Shown: positions 17,763 through 25,100 of the stretch, piece after piece | Numbering within the stretch: the first letter of the stretch is position 1 | How the letters are laid out: each line of letters starts with the position of its first letter | Assembly (NCBI RefSeq): GCF_002078505.1 | Contig: NZ_LUAV01000026.1 | Location: forward strand, 1-32,700 | DNA length: 32,700 bases | Source: Ensifer aridi | GTDB taxonomy: Bacteria; Pseudomonadota; Alphaproteobacteria; Rhizobiales; Rhizobiaceae | Reading direction: 5' to 3' | Position numbers and translations under genes: made by a program | Notes under the pieces: generated by a model | Told to the model about the DNA's origin: nothing | Database searches by the model: none | The model's input: the letters and a program-made list of their open reading frames with translations, nothing else

Positions 17763-18746
17763 ATGGACTTCTCTTTTTTGTTCGTCGAGTGGTTGGGAAC
17801 GCCGCTCTGGATGTGGGTGAGCTTTTTCGTCCTCGTCATCGCCATCCTGTCGTTCGACCTCGGTATTCTCCATAAACAGAACAAGGAAATCGGCGTCCGC
17901 GAGAGCGTCAAGCTTTCCGCTCTCTATGTCGCGCTCGGCCTCGCCTTCGGTGGCTGGGTGTGGTGGTATGTCGGCTCCGGGGCCGGTCTTGCCTATCTGA
18001 CCGGCTTCGTCGTGGAAAAGACGCTGGCGCTCGACAACGTCTTCGTCATCGCTCTGATCTTCTCCTTCTTCGCCGTGCCGCGCATCTATCAGCACCGGGT
18101 ACTCTTCTGGGGCATTCTCGGCGTGATCGTATTGCGCGCCATTATGATCGGCGTCGGCGCGACGCTGGTCGCGGAATTCGCCTGGGTTCTTTATATCTTC
18201 GCCGCGTTCCTGATCGTCACCGGCATCAAGATGCTGATCGTCAAGGAGGCTGAGCCCGACGTTTCGAAAAACGTGCTCGTCCGCTTCATGCGCAGCCGCT
18301 TCAACGTCACCGACGAGCATCACGGCGAGCGGTTTTTCGTGAAGAAGGCACACCCCAGAACCGGCAAGATGAGCTGGTTCATCACGCCGCTCTTCATGGC
18401 GCTGGTGATGGTCGAGGTGGCCGACGTCATCTTCGCCGTGGATTCGGTCCCCGCCATTTTCGCGATCACCACCGATCCGTTCATCGTCTACACCTCAAAC
18501 ATCTTCGCCATTCTTGGCCTTCGCGCCCTCTATTTCGCGCTCGCGGCAATGATCCATCGCTTCCGGTACCTGAAACCGGCGCTCGCCATTGTCCTGATCT
18601 TTATCGGTTCGAAAATTTTCGTCGCCGATCTGATGGGCCTTGAGAAGTTCCCGGCCGCGCTCTCGCTCGGCGTCACCTTCGCGATCATCGCTGCCGGCGT
18701 GGTCTGGAGCCTCATGAGGACGCGGGATCAGCAGCAGCTTGCATGA
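17763..18746 (+). CDS. TerC/Alx-family integral membrane protein (metal ion homeostasis)
   Basis: The 327-residue protein has about nine membrane helices with the TerC motifs SFDLG, EKTLALDNVFV and EVADVIFAVDSVPA, whose acidic residues are thought to bind metal. It closely resembles Alx-type proteins, linked to manganese export in E. coli. The start is ATG 17763 with GGGGA at 17752-17756; an in-frame TTG at 17760 is less likely. The leader carries the RNA element described at 17679. A small gene follows by 44 bp in the same direction. Confidence 0.93.
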   Translation: MDFSFLFVEWLGTPLWMWVSFFVLVIAILSFDLGILHKQNKEIGVRESVKLSALYVALGLAFGGWVWWYVGSGAGLAYLTGFVVEKTLALDNVFVIALIFSFFAVPRIYQHRVLFWGILGVIVLRAIMIGVGATLVAEFAWVLYIFAAFLIVTGIKMLIVKEAEPDVSKNVLVRFMRSRFNVTDEHHGERFFVKKAHPRTGKMSWFITPLFMALVMVEVADVIFAVDSVPAIFAITTDPFIVYTSNIFAILGLRALYFALAAMIHRFRYLKPALAIVLIFIGSKIFVADLMGLEKFPAALSLGVTFAIIAAGVVWSLMRTRDQQQLA

Positions 18747-18790
18747 TGGGCTCTGCTCGCAGAGACGTCGTTAACTAGAAGGAAACAGAT

Positions 18791-19093
18791 ATGATCTCGG
18801 ATTTCATCGGCTGGATTTTTGCCCTTCTCGTCGTCGATCCGCTGCAAGCCCAGGTTCAGGAGCAAGTCGAGCGTGCGAGGCTTCCCGTGGAGATCGTTCG
18901 GCAATCCCAGGCCTGCCTGACCTCCCAGGGGCCGCAACTGATCGAGCGCGCCGCCGGCGACTACGGCTGGGCGGCGGCCACGGTCGTCAACGTAGCGATC
19001 GGCCGCACCGCGCCGGCGGAGCTCCTCGATAGTAGAGACCCGCAATGCGCGGCCCTGGTGAGCGTTCTGAGCGGAGCCGACGAGGACGCGTAA
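18791..19093 (+). CDS. Small hypothetical protein with N-terminal hydrophobic segment
   Basis: The 100-residue protein starts MISDFIGWIFALLVVDPLQAQ, a likely signal peptide or membrane anchor, followed by a soluble part with two Cys (SQACLTSQ and DPQCAALV) that could form a disulfide. AAGGAAA precedes the start. I do not recognise a family. Placement 44 bp after terC suggests co-transcription and a periplasmic role with the TerC protein, but this is inference. Confidence 0.65.
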   Translation: MISDFIGWIFALLVVDPLQAQVQEQVERARLPVEIVRQSQACLTSQGPQLIERAAGDYGWAAATVVNVAIGRTAPAELLDSRDPQCAALVSVLSGADEDA

Positions 19094-19152
19094 CGGCTCG
19101 TCGGGGTGAATTGGATCGGGTGAAATGACCGGTCGGTACTGAAAATAAAACC

Positions 19153-19178
19153 GCCGCGCGGGGTCGCCTCCGCGCGGC
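19153..19178. terminator. GC-rich hairpin
   Basis: A 9-bp perfect stem GCCGCGCGG (19153-19161) / CCGCGCGGC (19170-19178) has an 8-nt loop. On the plus strand it follows an A-rich stretch; read on the minus strand it is followed by a T-rich run, like an intrinsic terminator. It lies 60 bp past the terC-linked gene and could act in either direction. Confidence 0.5.
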
Positions 19179-19532
19179 TCATGGAGATGCTGGAATTGGC
19201 CCGGGTGAAGGTGGCCTCTCCATCGGCGAGGCCTTGGAGGCACTGGGTATACCGGCATCGCTTTCACCACCTCCTATCTCTGCCGCCGCATGCGCCGCTT
19301 CATGCATGCGAGCCACGCGCGCGACAAACAGCGGCGGACGTAAAAGATATGGCTCACAAACGCCCTTCGCCCTTTCGGAGGAAGCAAGATCGCTGTAACA
19401 CTCCGACGGTTTACGGTCCTACGGCGCCGCACGCGTCCAGACGCGAGAAGGTCGCTTTGGTACTTTGAATCGCTGATGTTTTATTCTCAAGTCGAGCAGG
19501 ACTTAAGGAATGAATGATAGGAGCGATGCAGC
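19179..19532. other. Intergenic, nothing recognised
   Basis: There are open stretches but none with a family resemblance or a good start. It contains the upstream region of the second carbonic anhydrase gene. Confidence 0.4.
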
Positions 19533-20207
19533 ATGGATGAGCGTGGTGCGGGATTACCCATGGGCGTACAGGCCTTTCCGGAACATCTTCTGACCGGCTA
19601 CCGCAACTTCATGAGCGGTCGCTTTGTCGAACAGCAGCAACGCTACAAGACCCTTGCCGAGAGCGGACAGAAACCGAAGACAATGGTCATTGCCTGTTGC
19701 GATTCGCGTGCCGCACCCGAAACGATCTTCGATGCCGGCCCGGGCGAACTCTTCGTCGTCCGCAACGTCGCCAATCTCATGCCGCCCTACGAGCCGGACG
19801 GGCACTATCATTCGACCTCGGCGGCCCTCGAATTCGCGGTGCAGTCCTTGCGCGTCAGCGACATCGTCGTCCTGGGCCACGGACGCTGCGGCGGCATCAA
19901 GGCCGCGCTCGATCCGGACGCCGAACCCCTCTCCCCCGGCGATTTCATCGGCCGCTGGATGAACCTGCTGAAGCCCGCCGCCGAGCAAGTCCAGAGCAAC
20001 GAACTCATGACCCAGGCGGAGCGCCAGCGCGCGCTCGAGCGCGTGTCGATCCGCAACTCGATTGCCAATCTGCGCGCGTTCCCTTGCGTGCAGATCCTCG
20101 AGACGAAGGGGAAGCTGCAGCTCCATGGCGCCTGGTTCGACATCTTGACCGGCGAGCTCTGGGTGATGGACGAGAAGACCGGCGATTTTGCCCGACCGGG
20201 TGTGTGA
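19533..20207 (+). CDS. Beta-class carbonic anhydrase (second copy)
   Basis: The 224-residue protein has zinc ligands Cys55, His116 and Cys119 (CCDSR and GHGRCGG), with Asp57-Arg59 as catalytic dyad. It has only modest similarity to the anhydrase at 13349, so it is a distinct type and not a recent duplicate. AGGAG lies at about 19519-19523, 9 nt before the ATG. No transporter gene is adjacent; it stands alone between two regions that carry RNA elements. Confidence 0.93.
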   Translation: MDERGAGLPMGVQAFPEHLLTGYRNFMSGRFVEQQQRYKTLAESGQKPKTMVIACCDSRAAPETIFDAGPGELFVVRNVANLMPPYEPDGHYHSTSAALEFAVQSLRVSDIVVLGHGRCGGIKAALDPDAEPLSPGDFIGRWMNLLKPAAEQVQSNELMTQAERQRALERVSIRNSIANLRAFPCVQILETKGKLQLHGAWFDILTGELWVMDEKTGDFARPGV

Positions 20208-20212
20208 AGCGC

Positions 20213-20247
20213 GATCACTTCGCACCGCGCTCTCTGGGGAAGTGATC
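20213..20247 (+). repeat. Perfect 9-bp inverted repeat after carbonic anhydrase
   Basis: GATCACTTC (20213-20221) and GAAGTGATC (20239-20247) are perfectly complementary around 17 nt. It begins 5 bp past the stop of the anhydrase and ends 2 bp before an ATG at 20250. There is no T tract, so it may be a weak terminator or an operator. Confidence 0.5.
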
Positions 20248-20249
20248 AG

Positions 20250-20463
20250 ATGAAACGGATGAAGAGCTTCGCCGGCCTCGACCAACTCGCGGCGAAAAAA
20301 CCGGCCTGTCGCGGGGGAGGCCGAGGCGATCTCACAGCACGTGGTCGCCGGCGATCTGGCAGGCTTCTCGATCGCTTCGCGCGGCTTCGACGACGCATTC
20401 CCCCTCATCGAGCACGAGGTCACCAACTTCCAACTCGACGCCCCGATCTCACCAGAACCGTGA
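20250..20463 (+). pseudogene. Small hypothetical gene, apparently frameshifted
   Basis: ATG 20250 begins MKRMKSFAGLDQLAAKKPA. A base change of frame near 20310 would continue it as EAEAISQHVVAGDLAGFSIA and DAFPLIEHEVTNFQLDA, a protein-like run ending at TGA 20461. The uninterrupted frame instead gives Arg-rich nonsense to 20531. I do not recognise the family. The reading is tentative. Confidence 0.4.
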
Positions 20464-20563
20464 ATGACACCTTGCATCGCACCTTGTTGCCAGCGGAAAT
20501 CAAACCGACAGAGCCGTTCTTGGAACCGTGATGTCGTAGCCGCGCTGCATCTGTGAACGGCGT

Positions 20564-20592
20564 CTTGACGCCGAGCGGGCGTCTCTAATTAA
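20564..20592 (+). promoter_or_regulatory. Promoter-like CTTGACGCC box before RNA element 2
   Basis: CTTGAC (20564-20569) is followed by the AT-rich hexamers CTAATT at 15 nt or AATTAA at 17 nt. The box matches the one at 17635 in front of the first RNA element. Confidence 0.4.
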
Positions 20593-20634
20593 CAAGGCGC
20601 CCTGCTCTCGGACATCGGATTGCGGATGAACATT

Positions 20635-20687
20635 GGTGCCGGGCCCCTCTGGCGAGAGTCTTTCGGCGCTCTCGTGATGTCGGTACC
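20635..20687 (+). ncRNA. Structured RNA leader element, copy 2
   Basis: The outer stem pairs GGTGCCG (20635-20641) with CGGTACC (20681-20687) and the inner stem GCGAGAG (20652-20658) with CTCTCGT (20669-20675). Compared with copy 1, the inner stem exchanges G-U and G-C pairs at two positions and keeps pairing, and the outer stem differs in sequence and length but remains complementary. The GGGCCCCTCTGGCGAGAG block is identical. It lies 143 bp before the start of a broken DUF475 gene. Copy 1's T run and competing hairpin are absent here. Confidence 0.65.
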
Positions 20688-20829
20688 GCCAGCAACCAAG
20701 CCGCCGGAATAGCTGCCATGAATACTCAGCTGATGCCAGACGCACGTGCCTGTTTGACCGTGCGTGTTCTTCGTTGCAGAGAATCTCCGTTCGCTGACGA
20801 GTCCAACTCGCTCGGAGGGAAACTCGCCC

Positions 20830-21072
20830 GTGACGCACTCTCGTTTGCAAACGACCGCGATCGGTTATTTCAACTGGGCCGTCCTCTTCACGGCCATCGG
20901 CCTCGTGCTCGGCGCTTGGGTCGGTTGGCAGTCGACCGGCACGGTCAGCGGAATGCTGCCTCTCTTCTTCATCTGCGCGGTCCTCGCGGTTCTCGAAATA
21001 CGGCATCGTAAACGCCAACAAGCTCAAGAACATGACGCCGGTCTGGCGGCAGCGCTTCCTGACCTGGGGCAC
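20830..21072 (+). pseudogene. DUF475 (TerC-related) membrane protein, truncated
   Basis: The GTG at 20830 has GGAGGG at 20814-20819. The product begins with an N-terminal membrane stretch (IGYFNWAVLFTAIGLVLGAW, GMLPLFFICAVLAVLEI) typical of DUF475. After about 20999 the frame shifts and the conserved SLSFDNA segment is missing; IVNANKLKNMTPVWRQRFLTWG continues in another frame, and the rest of the protein (over 250 residues) is gone. DUF475 proteins belong to the same wider group as TerC. This second target of the RNA element is therefore dead. Confidence 0.8.
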
Positions 21073-21117
21073 CTTTGTAGGTCTTCGTGGCTTGGACGCT
21101 GAGATGAGGACCGATCG

Positions 21118-21412
21118 CCCCTGTTAGAAACACCCTTTGACGCCCAATCGGGAGCGCTATCGCCACTGATGTAGACGACCGGCATCTCGGGATCGATCTC
21201 CCTGGCAATGCGTGCGATCTCCCAGCCGCTCGGCGGCTCATGGAGGCGAACGTCGGTAATTATCCCGAGAACTGGGGGGTCGGCAGCTTTCAGGCGATTT
21301 ATCGCCTCCTTGCCGCTTGTTTCTGCCAGGACATTGAACCCCGCCTCCGTCAGCCCCTCGTCAAAAACCATAAGCAAAAAGGCCTCTTCGCCACCAACGG
21401 TATGGTGACCAC
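21118..21412 (-). pseudogene. Response-regulator receiver domain remnant
   Basis: On the minus strand the receiver pattern is clear: AFLLMVFDEGLTEAGFNVLA, the phospho-acceptor in GIITDVRL, and PVVYISGDSAPDWASKGVSN. The start region (VTI at about 21404-21412) is joined out of frame, the acidic pair after strand 1 is lost, and the C-terminal helix with its KPF motif is missing. It abuts the DUF475 fragment tail to tail, a sign of deletion. Confidence 0.7.
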
Positions 21413-21527
21413 TTCCACCTTTGCACGCCCCCAACGTTGTATCCCGCTCAACGCTGAGACAGACATACAGTTTCCGTACATTTTTGGGCTTCACCGCTTT
21501 GCTCAGCTTTCCCTCTCATGGTGCGGA

Positions 21528-21652
21528 ACTCGGTTGTCATCGCTACGGGCCTTTCGCGTGATGACTCGCACCCGGCGGGGCAGGAGGAACGAGCTCACTC
21601 CGTTCTTCGAGAGCTACCGCCATGCCGACCAGTTTCTGCTGTTACTCGAATG
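21528..21652 (+). pseudogene. Possible receiver-domain C-terminal fragment
   Basis: VVIATGLSRDDSHPAG in one frame and ESYRHADQFLLLLE in the next recall the last strands and helix of a receiver domain, ending at 21652. No upstream part is present. The call is weak and depends on a short stretch. Confidence 0.3.
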
Positions 21653-21930
21653 AGCAGATTGGGCGAAAGACTGGAATTTGGCGCAACGAGGTGCGCGCTC
21701 TGCCGTGCAGGTATTGCCATATTTGGCTTCGGGCCATAACAGTTCGCTCGACGCCAGCACCAGAAAAAGGAGCGCCCGCCATGAGCGAGCACGCGCTGGC
21801 GTGCGCCAACGAGAGCTTTCCACCCGTTCTAGATGATCGATGACCAGCCGATGCGACCGCCGCTTCCGGGAAGTGGACTGTGCATCACTCGCCTTGAGCC
21901 TGTACGAACCAGAGACCAGTGAATGGAGGC

Positions 21931-22356
21931 TTAGATTCCTTGGTGATTCCAAGGATTCACGACGGTAAGTCCTGCCGCTTCAAAGGGGCTTATATCACGC
22001 GTCGCTATGATAAATCCTTTGGAGGCGGCAATGGCGGCAATATATCCGTCGGGCGTCGGGAACCCCTTGCCGGCCGCTCGGGCCTTCACGGCTAAGTCGG
22101 CAAAATGCCGAGCAGCTCCGATGTCGAACGGCAACACGCGATCGCCAAACAGTTCGAGCACGCCGTCAACCGTTTCTGTCAGAGCTTTCTTGCGCCGGCC
22201 ATCCGGCAAAGCACCGATGCCAAACAGCAGTTCGGCCAACGTCACACTGGACAGATACAGGGTCTCAGCGACCTGCTCGTTCAGCCAGGAGTGCACGGTC
22301 GGATGGGGGGCTGGTTTCATCGCCTCGGAGACGACATTCGTATCCAAGACGATCAT
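21931..22356 (-). CDS. PIN-domain toxin ribonuclease (VapC/FitB type)
   Basis: The 141-residue protein has the four PIN acidic residues: Asp5 (MIVLDTNV), Glu42 (TLAELLFG), Asp103 (PTPDGYIAAIA) and Asp121 (ATRDISPF). Such toxins are Mg-dependent ribonucleases neutralised by their antitoxin. Its start overlaps the antitoxin gene by 4 bp, the usual coupled arrangement. The family resembles FitB of gonococcus. Confidence 0.93.
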   Translation of the reverse strand: MIVLDTNVVSEAMKPAPHPTVHSWLNEQVAETLYLSSVTLAELLFGIGALPDGRRKKALTETVDGVLELFGDRVLPFDIGAARHFADLAVKARAAGKGFPTPDGYIAAIAASKGFIIATRDISPFEAAGLTVVNPWNHQGI

Positions 22357-22607
22357 TCAAACCTCATTGGCTCTGCCGGCGACTTGTCACGGACCTCCTC
22401 AAACACTGCGAAATCATCATTGGTCAGTCCCAGCCGCCGGCCGACCCCAGCCAAGGCATCCCCCATGCGAACCCGCTGCTCCGGCCTTACCACACTTTCC
22501 AGAATGTCGCGGACTTCCGCCTCGGTGCTGCGGCCGTGCATCGCCGCCCGCACGCGCAAAGCGCGATGCACCTCATCGGGCACATTCCGTACTGTCAGGA
22601 TGGCCAT
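22353..22607 (-). CDS. Ribbon-helix-helix antitoxin (FitA/VapB type)
   Basis: The 84-residue protein begins MAILTVRNVPDEVHRALRVRA, a ribbon-helix-helix DNA-binding fold, followed by AEVRDILESVVRP and a C-terminal toxin-binding tail. The ATG at 22607 is chosen over an in-frame TTG at 22613 because GAGGG lies 7 nt upstream. FitA-type proteins bind inverted repeats at their own promoter; one is present at 22634-22661. The antitoxin precedes the toxin and overlaps it. Confidence 0.92.
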   Translation of the reverse strand: MAILTVRNVPDEVHRALRVRAAMHGRSTEAEVRDILESVVRPEQRVRMGDALAGVGRRLGLTNDDFAVFEEVRDKSPAEPMRFE

Positions 22608-22633
22608 AGTCAAACCCTCGTATTCGCTTTCAA

Positions 22634-22661
22634 TGACTGCAATATAGGCGATGTGCAGTCA
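22634..22661. promoter_or_regulatory. Operator palindrome of the toxin-antitoxin operon
   Basis: TGACTGCA (22634-22641) and TGCAGTCA (22654-22661) are perfect inverted copies 12 bp apart, 27 bp before the antitoxin start. The left arm touches and the spacer contains the -10 box, so bound antitoxin would block polymerase. Confidence 0.7.
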
Positions 22662-22669
22662 GATTGCAA
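22641..22669 (-). promoter_or_regulatory. Toxin-antitoxin promoter
   Basis: On the minus strand TTGCAA (22669-22664) and TATATT (22646-22641) are 17 nt apart, a good housekeeping promoter. The -10 box lies between the operator arms. Confidence 0.6.
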
Positions 22670-23129
22670 TTGTTTGAGCGGCTGCCTCTGGCGATTTCCG
22701 TAAAGGGGGCAGTTGTTCAAACAACGCAGGGATGCGCCAATCAGAAGGAGTGAGGTCGTGCCCCTGCCATGATAGCCTGGCAGTAGACAGCGCCTGCCTG
22801 CGCGGTTCCTGTTGATACATTCCAGAAGCGCCATTGCCGCGCGAGCGGCTTAGTCCATCCACCCGTTCGAGACGAAGGCGCTATAGCGGAAGCCGACTGA
22901 AATCCCTCGTCCTGAAGGGATCCGAACCGCCGACCCCACCATTACACGATCTTGCTGTTGAGGGTATTCGAACCGCAGACCCTGTCCCCATAAAGAGGTC
23001 AAGGGTTAAGTAGATTCGAAGCGCATCCCGGTGGTCTGTCCCAATATCACGGAAAACTCCGGCTTTTGATCTTGTGCGTGTCGATAGGGAGATCCGGCCG
23101 AACATATCATCCACCACGCCTTCGGCGTC
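22670..23129. other. Intergenic, no supported gene
   Basis: This lies between the toxin-antitoxin promoter and the broken end of imuB. Two GGTTCGAAT-like and GGTTCGGATCC stretches on the minus strand (about 22918-22975) recall tRNA T-arms but lack folding partners. A minus-strand frame (22881-23117) shows no family resemblance. Confidence 0.4.
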
Positions 23130-23978
23130 AAGGCGGACCTGGCTCTCCGCCTACGCCAAGCCCGCGTTTCTCGAGCTGCCGCACGAGGCGGGTGACGTAT
23201 TTCTCGATGGTCTCCGGTGCCCCGATTGGTTCGGCAAAAGACCTGTGCACTTCGACGAGATCGGCCGGCCGGATCGGATCGATCGGCTCAGCGACGCGGC
23301 CTACATCTGGTCGAGACGCCGACCGACCTCCGGCCCGAAGCGGAGCGTCAGCGGCGCCCGCGGCGTGGCGGCGAGGTCACCGACGGTGGCGAAACCGAGG
23401 GTGCGACGGCTTGCTATGATTTCCACAGGCAGCCGCAGCGACGACAGCGGCAGCCGGTTCACGGCCGTGGCCAACTCGCAGCGGGGGACGATAACCGTCT
23501 CGCGACTGGTGCTTCGGGCGAGTGCATGTGCAGCACCCCATGTGTCGGCAATCGCCGCTCGTGCTGCGAGACCTCGGCCTCGAAAGCGATTGACGAGACC
23601 CGACACCATCACCTCCTCGCCACCCTGGAGATGATCGGCGCCTTCGGTATCCATGACGATGCCGTCGGGAGGATCCATGGCAACGACGGGAGAATATTGC
23701 GACAAGGCCCAGAGCGTCAGCCGTTCCAGTGCCGCGAGATCCGACGCCGGATCGGCATCGACCATCACCAGACCCTGGACCAGCGCCTGCGCCTTGGCCG
23801 CCGGCATGCCGACACGAAGGCCGAGTTTTGTCGCTGCCAAATCGGCCGCGGCGATCCATCGCTTCGATCCGCTCCTGGCGATGACCACCAGCGGCGTTTC
23901 AACCGCCAGCGAAGGATCGGCGCGCCTGATCCGGTCGGTTGGCAGTGTCGGAAGAAAGACAGATACGACCCTGGCCAT
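23130..23978 (-). pseudogene. imuB: ImuB (Y-family polymerase-like mutasome protein), broken
   Basis: The N-terminus MARVVSVFLPTLPTDRIRRA is typical of ImuB, followed by GMPAAKAQALVQGL and RFGPEVGRRLDQ. A premature stop at 23301 comes from a one-base deletion; in the next frame GRVAEPIDPIRPADLVEVHRSF and IGAPETIEKYVTRLVRQLE continue it to about 23130, where similarity ends. Normal ImuB is about 500 residues, so nearly half, including the C-terminal clamp-binding region, is gone. ImuB links DnaE2 to the clamp in damage-induced mutagenesis. It overlaps the end of imuA by 80 bp. Confidence 0.85.
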
Positions 23979-24660
23979 CACATGCTCCGATGATGAACTC
24001 GCCTCCCTCCCCTGCTCTGACCCGCATCAGTTCCGCCAGCCAGCGCACCCTGCCGACGCCCGGCACGGGGAGCGGCTCGGACGGCAGCACCGAGATCCGC
24101 CAACGGGTTGCCGCGGCCGTCGGCATGCCGAAGTCGGAGGCTTCCGTCTGGCGCGCCAGCGGCGGATCACCAGGCCCAAGCTCCCCGACTTCTCCGCAGC
24201 AAGCTGCAGACGGCGGGATGCCGTCATCGGCAGGCGCACCAGTTCGGCGACCACCGCGCCAAGACCGCCATATCGCAGCGCCGCCTCGAAGCTTGCGAGC
24301 ACCGTCTCTTCCTTGTCGCACTCGACGAAGATGACGCGGTCGGGATGAAGCCCGACCTGGGCGAGCGCCGGAAAGAACAAATCGAAACGCGTCAGGCACC
24401 AGACCACCTTGCCGGTGGTTCGGGCAGCGATACCGCCGATGAAGAGTGCCGCGGCCGCGCCGTCGACCGCGCCGTTTCCGCCGCCTGCCACTTCGTGCAG
24501 CGCGCCATAGGCGAGCCCACCTCCCGGCAGCTGCGCATCGATCTCCTGCACCCCGAACGGCAAGACGCTTCGTTGGCGTGAGCCCGCCCCTTCCAGGCTG
24601 GCAATTTTCTCGCGCAGCTCGTCGAGGACGGCGGTTCGAAATGGCGACGGCTGCGGTCAT
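23899..24660 (-). pseudogene. imuA: ImuA (mutasome, RecA-like), two frameshifts
   Basis: From the ATG at 24660 (MTAAVAISN) a one-base deletion breaks the frame; the next part LDELREKIASLEGAG and LPFGVQEIDAQLPGGGLAYG through RRLQLAAEKSGSLGLVIRRW runs to about 24155, where a second shift occurs; QTEASDFGMPTAAATRWRIS to the stop at 23899 completes it. All parts of the roughly 250-residue protein are present, so decay is recent or the indels are errors. A LexA-like box lies upstream. No dnaE2 is in the window. Confidence 0.85.
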
Positions 24661-24706
24661 GATCTCCTTTACGGCAACCCGTTTTCGGCTTGAGAAGGTA
24701 AAATAT

Positions 24707-24721
24707 GCTCTGTATTTGTTC
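24707..24721 (-). promoter_or_regulatory. Imperfect LexA box upstream of imuA
   Basis: GCTC (24707-24710) - 7 nt - GTTC (24718-24721) on the plus strand is GAAC-N7-GAGC on the minus strand. The Alphaproteobacterial SOS box is GAAC-N7-GAAC, so there is one mismatch. It lies 46 bp before the imuA start, where such boxes are expected. Confidence 0.5.
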
Positions 24722-25100
24722 TCCAAGCGAACATGAGTCAATGCGCATGTGGCGCGCGGAAGTTGAGCGAGAGTGCACATCGAAGAATTCCGTCAACGGA
24801 TTCAATTCATGGCAGGAATGGGAATTTTTTCGCATGCGCCGACGGCAGGCTGTGAACGATCTGGGTCCGAAACTGAGGGATCACCGGGCGCCGGCAATTG
24901 AATTCATCTGTGGCCCATGTCATCGCCGCTGCGCTTGAGCACAAGCTGTTGGTGAAAGCATTTGGTGCCGGTGTAAGCTTCGCGGCGATCCGCCGCCGCA
25001 TGGCGATGGGCTGCGAGCAATGCAAACGCCGGAGGGTGACAAATGCGGCGCGCACTTCCCATGTCTAGGCGATACAGATGGTCGTGACGAAAGCTAGGCC
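24722..25100. other. Intergenic, nothing recognised
   Basis: This is the upstream region of dinB. I see no LexA box near the dinB start and no supported coding frame. Confidence 0.45.

Noticed and set aside
19181..19468. 95-residue plus-strand frame before the second carbonic anhydrase
   Set aside because: No family resemblance, no good ribosome binding site, Arg/His/Pro-rich composition of a chance frame.
22918..22975. tRNA T-arm-like stretches on the minus strand
   Set aside because: GGTTCGAAT-type loops are present, but no acceptor, D or anticodon stem could be formed around them.
24446..24736. Arg-rich plus-strand frame opposite imuA
   Set aside because: Shadow of the imuA gene on the other strand.
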